This document shows, one piece after another, positions 63,373 to 64,000 of a stretch of DNA of 64,000 nucleotides. The position numbers were made by a program, and so were the translations under genes. Below the pieces are notes generated by a model that was not told the origin of the DNA, did not search any database, and was given only the letters and a program-made list of their open reading frames with translations. The stretch lies in the IMG/VR virus record IMGVR_UViG_3300015262_000004, positions 1 through 64,000 of that record. One strand, given 5' to 3'. Position 1 is the stretch's first letter, and every line of letters begins with the position of its first letter. The DNA comes from a virus.

Positions 63373-64000
63373 CGTCTTTCAGGTCGATGTGAATTGTCGT
63401 TCCCCACGGCGCCGTGATGGTGCGGTTGGTGATAGCCCACAGCACCGGGAATGGGTAGTCCTCCTCGCTACCCCAAGGGGTTTCGCCGTCGGTGTAAACA
63501 ATGACCGCCTTGACGTTCGGCCGGTTGCGGGCGAACCACTTCAAACCGTTGGGCATTGAGGTACCACCCTGCCCGTGGCGCAGGAACGACTCGGCCACCA
63601 CGGCCTCGCTCGGTTCGTCGAACACGTCGTGGTGCTGCACCTTGCTGTCACAGTAGGCCACCACCAGGCGCTTGGGTGACACGGCCGTGACCGCTCCTAC
63701 CACCTCGCTCAACCCCTGCGTCAGTTCGGCCATGGTGATGGAACAGGACGTGTCGAGCATGGTGCCCAGCTCGGCCATCGAGTCATAGCCGTACTGCGTC
63801 GGCAGGAACATCGGGTTGTCGCCCGTCATGAACCGGCGGTTTGGCCGCTTGTAACTGTAGTCACACGGCGACGTCTCCGTCAGCCACTCCCGCAGCTGCG
63901 AACGCCAGTCCACTTGTGGGGCCATCAGCGCATCTACCAGCGACTTGATGTACTCCGGCAGCTTGCCTTGGGCCTTGGCCACGTTCGCCGCCTGGGCAAT
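63365..64000 (-). CDS. C-terminal part of metallopeptidase-like/VWA protein (partial)
   Basis: The frame is open to the right edge and codes for 211 residues. After a helical segment (KLPEYIKSLVDALMAPQVDW) comes a VWA-like fold: SMAELGTMLDTSCSITMAEL holds a MIDAS-like D-T-S-x-S, then LVVAYCDSKVQHHD, GQGGTSMPNGLKWF with the conserved Gly-Gly-T, and VIVYTDGETPWG with the acidic D-G. This matches the C-terminal half of DUF2201/VWA proteins. The N-terminus is at 1-104. It would be the partner of the MoxR ATPase. Confidence 0.8.
   Translation of the reverse strand: MAQAANVAKAQGKLPEYIKSLVDALMAPQVDWRSQLREWLTETSPCDYSYKRPNRRFMTGDNPMFLPTQYGYDSMAELGTMLDTSCSITMAELTQGLSEVVGAVTAVSPKRLVVAYCDSKVQHHDVFDEPSEAVVAESFLRHGQGGTSMPNGLKWFARNRPNVKAVIVYTDGETPWGSEEDYPFPVLWAITNRTITAPWGTTIHIDLKDGE

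Noticed and set aside
1-64000. Integrase, transposase or insertion sequence.
   Set aside because: No protein with tyrosine/serine recombinase or DDE motifs was found among the readable genes, and no paired terminal repeats typical of an IS were seen.
1-64000. Phage-encoded RNA polymerase (T7 or N4 type).
   Set aside because: No gene shows its motifs. Sigma70-like promoters suggest use of the host enzyme.
1-64000. tRNA genes.
   Set aside because: No cloverleaf with a proper T-loop was found by eye. A tRNA scan would be decisive.

Overview
The window is almost a complete genome of a tailed phage with a short-tail (podovirus-type) particle. The host is probably a Pseudomonas. The main host clue is a phage-borne MvaT-type DNA-binding protein (4843-5268), a family typical of pseudomonads, together with high GC content. 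The first gene on the minus strand (1-104) encodes the N-terminus, and the last one (63365-64000) the C-terminus, of what looks like one protein, a metallopeptidase-like/VWA protein. The molecule is therefore probably circular or circularly permuted and slightly longer than 64 kb, with the middle of that gene missing here.

Layout. From 1 to 13.7 kb the genes run leftward: a MoxR-type ATPase, a ParA plus ribbon-helix-helix partition pair, an array of small accessory genes (several of them paralogues), the MvaT homologue, an orphan HicB-like protein and two TrfB/KorA-like regulators. A gene-free block at 11.87-13.01 kb is rich in short repeats and is a candidate replication origin. From 14.46 to 45.4 kb the genes run rightward: small genes, three modular fibre proteins, terminase, portal, scaffold, an N4 gp56-type capsid protein, an adaptor, large ejected internal proteins, a lysis cassette (two membrane proteins, nested spanins, GH108 endolysin), and then tail or virion proteins. 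From 45.5 to 64 kb the genes run leftward again: primase-helicase, a putative ssDNA-binding protein, SNF2 helicase, VRR-NUC nuclease, a SLOG/PD-(D/E)XK fusion, family A DNA polymerase, DEDDh exonuclease, ATP-dependent ligase, and a DUF3150/VWA module that pairs with the MoxR ATPase.

Regulation and possible lifestyle. At least 13 copies of a hairpin-forming palindrome (core TCCCTACTGTAGGGA) are scattered through the early and intergenic regions. Several lie 4-9 nt upstream of a conserved GGAGAG ribosome-binding site. Three minus-strand sigma70-like promoters carry GTATA(G/A)NNN(C/A)TATAC palindromes at the -10 box. A 9-bp unit (TTACGYMAG-like) occurs in tandem on both sides of parA/RHH and at 9.49 kb, and 18 times in frame inside a virion protein gene at 32.35 kb. 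Partition genes, KorA-like regulators, dispersed operators and an origin-like repeat block together resemble a plasmid backbone. The simplest hypothesis is a phage that can persist as a plasmid or in a carrier state. No integrase was recognised.

The strongest candidates for something undescribed are the 9-bp partition-like repeat that is partly translated inside a virion gene, the dispersed leader hairpin, the SLOG/Fe-S nuclease fusion, and an expanded family of small proteins that end in A-E-L-x-x-W-G-R.
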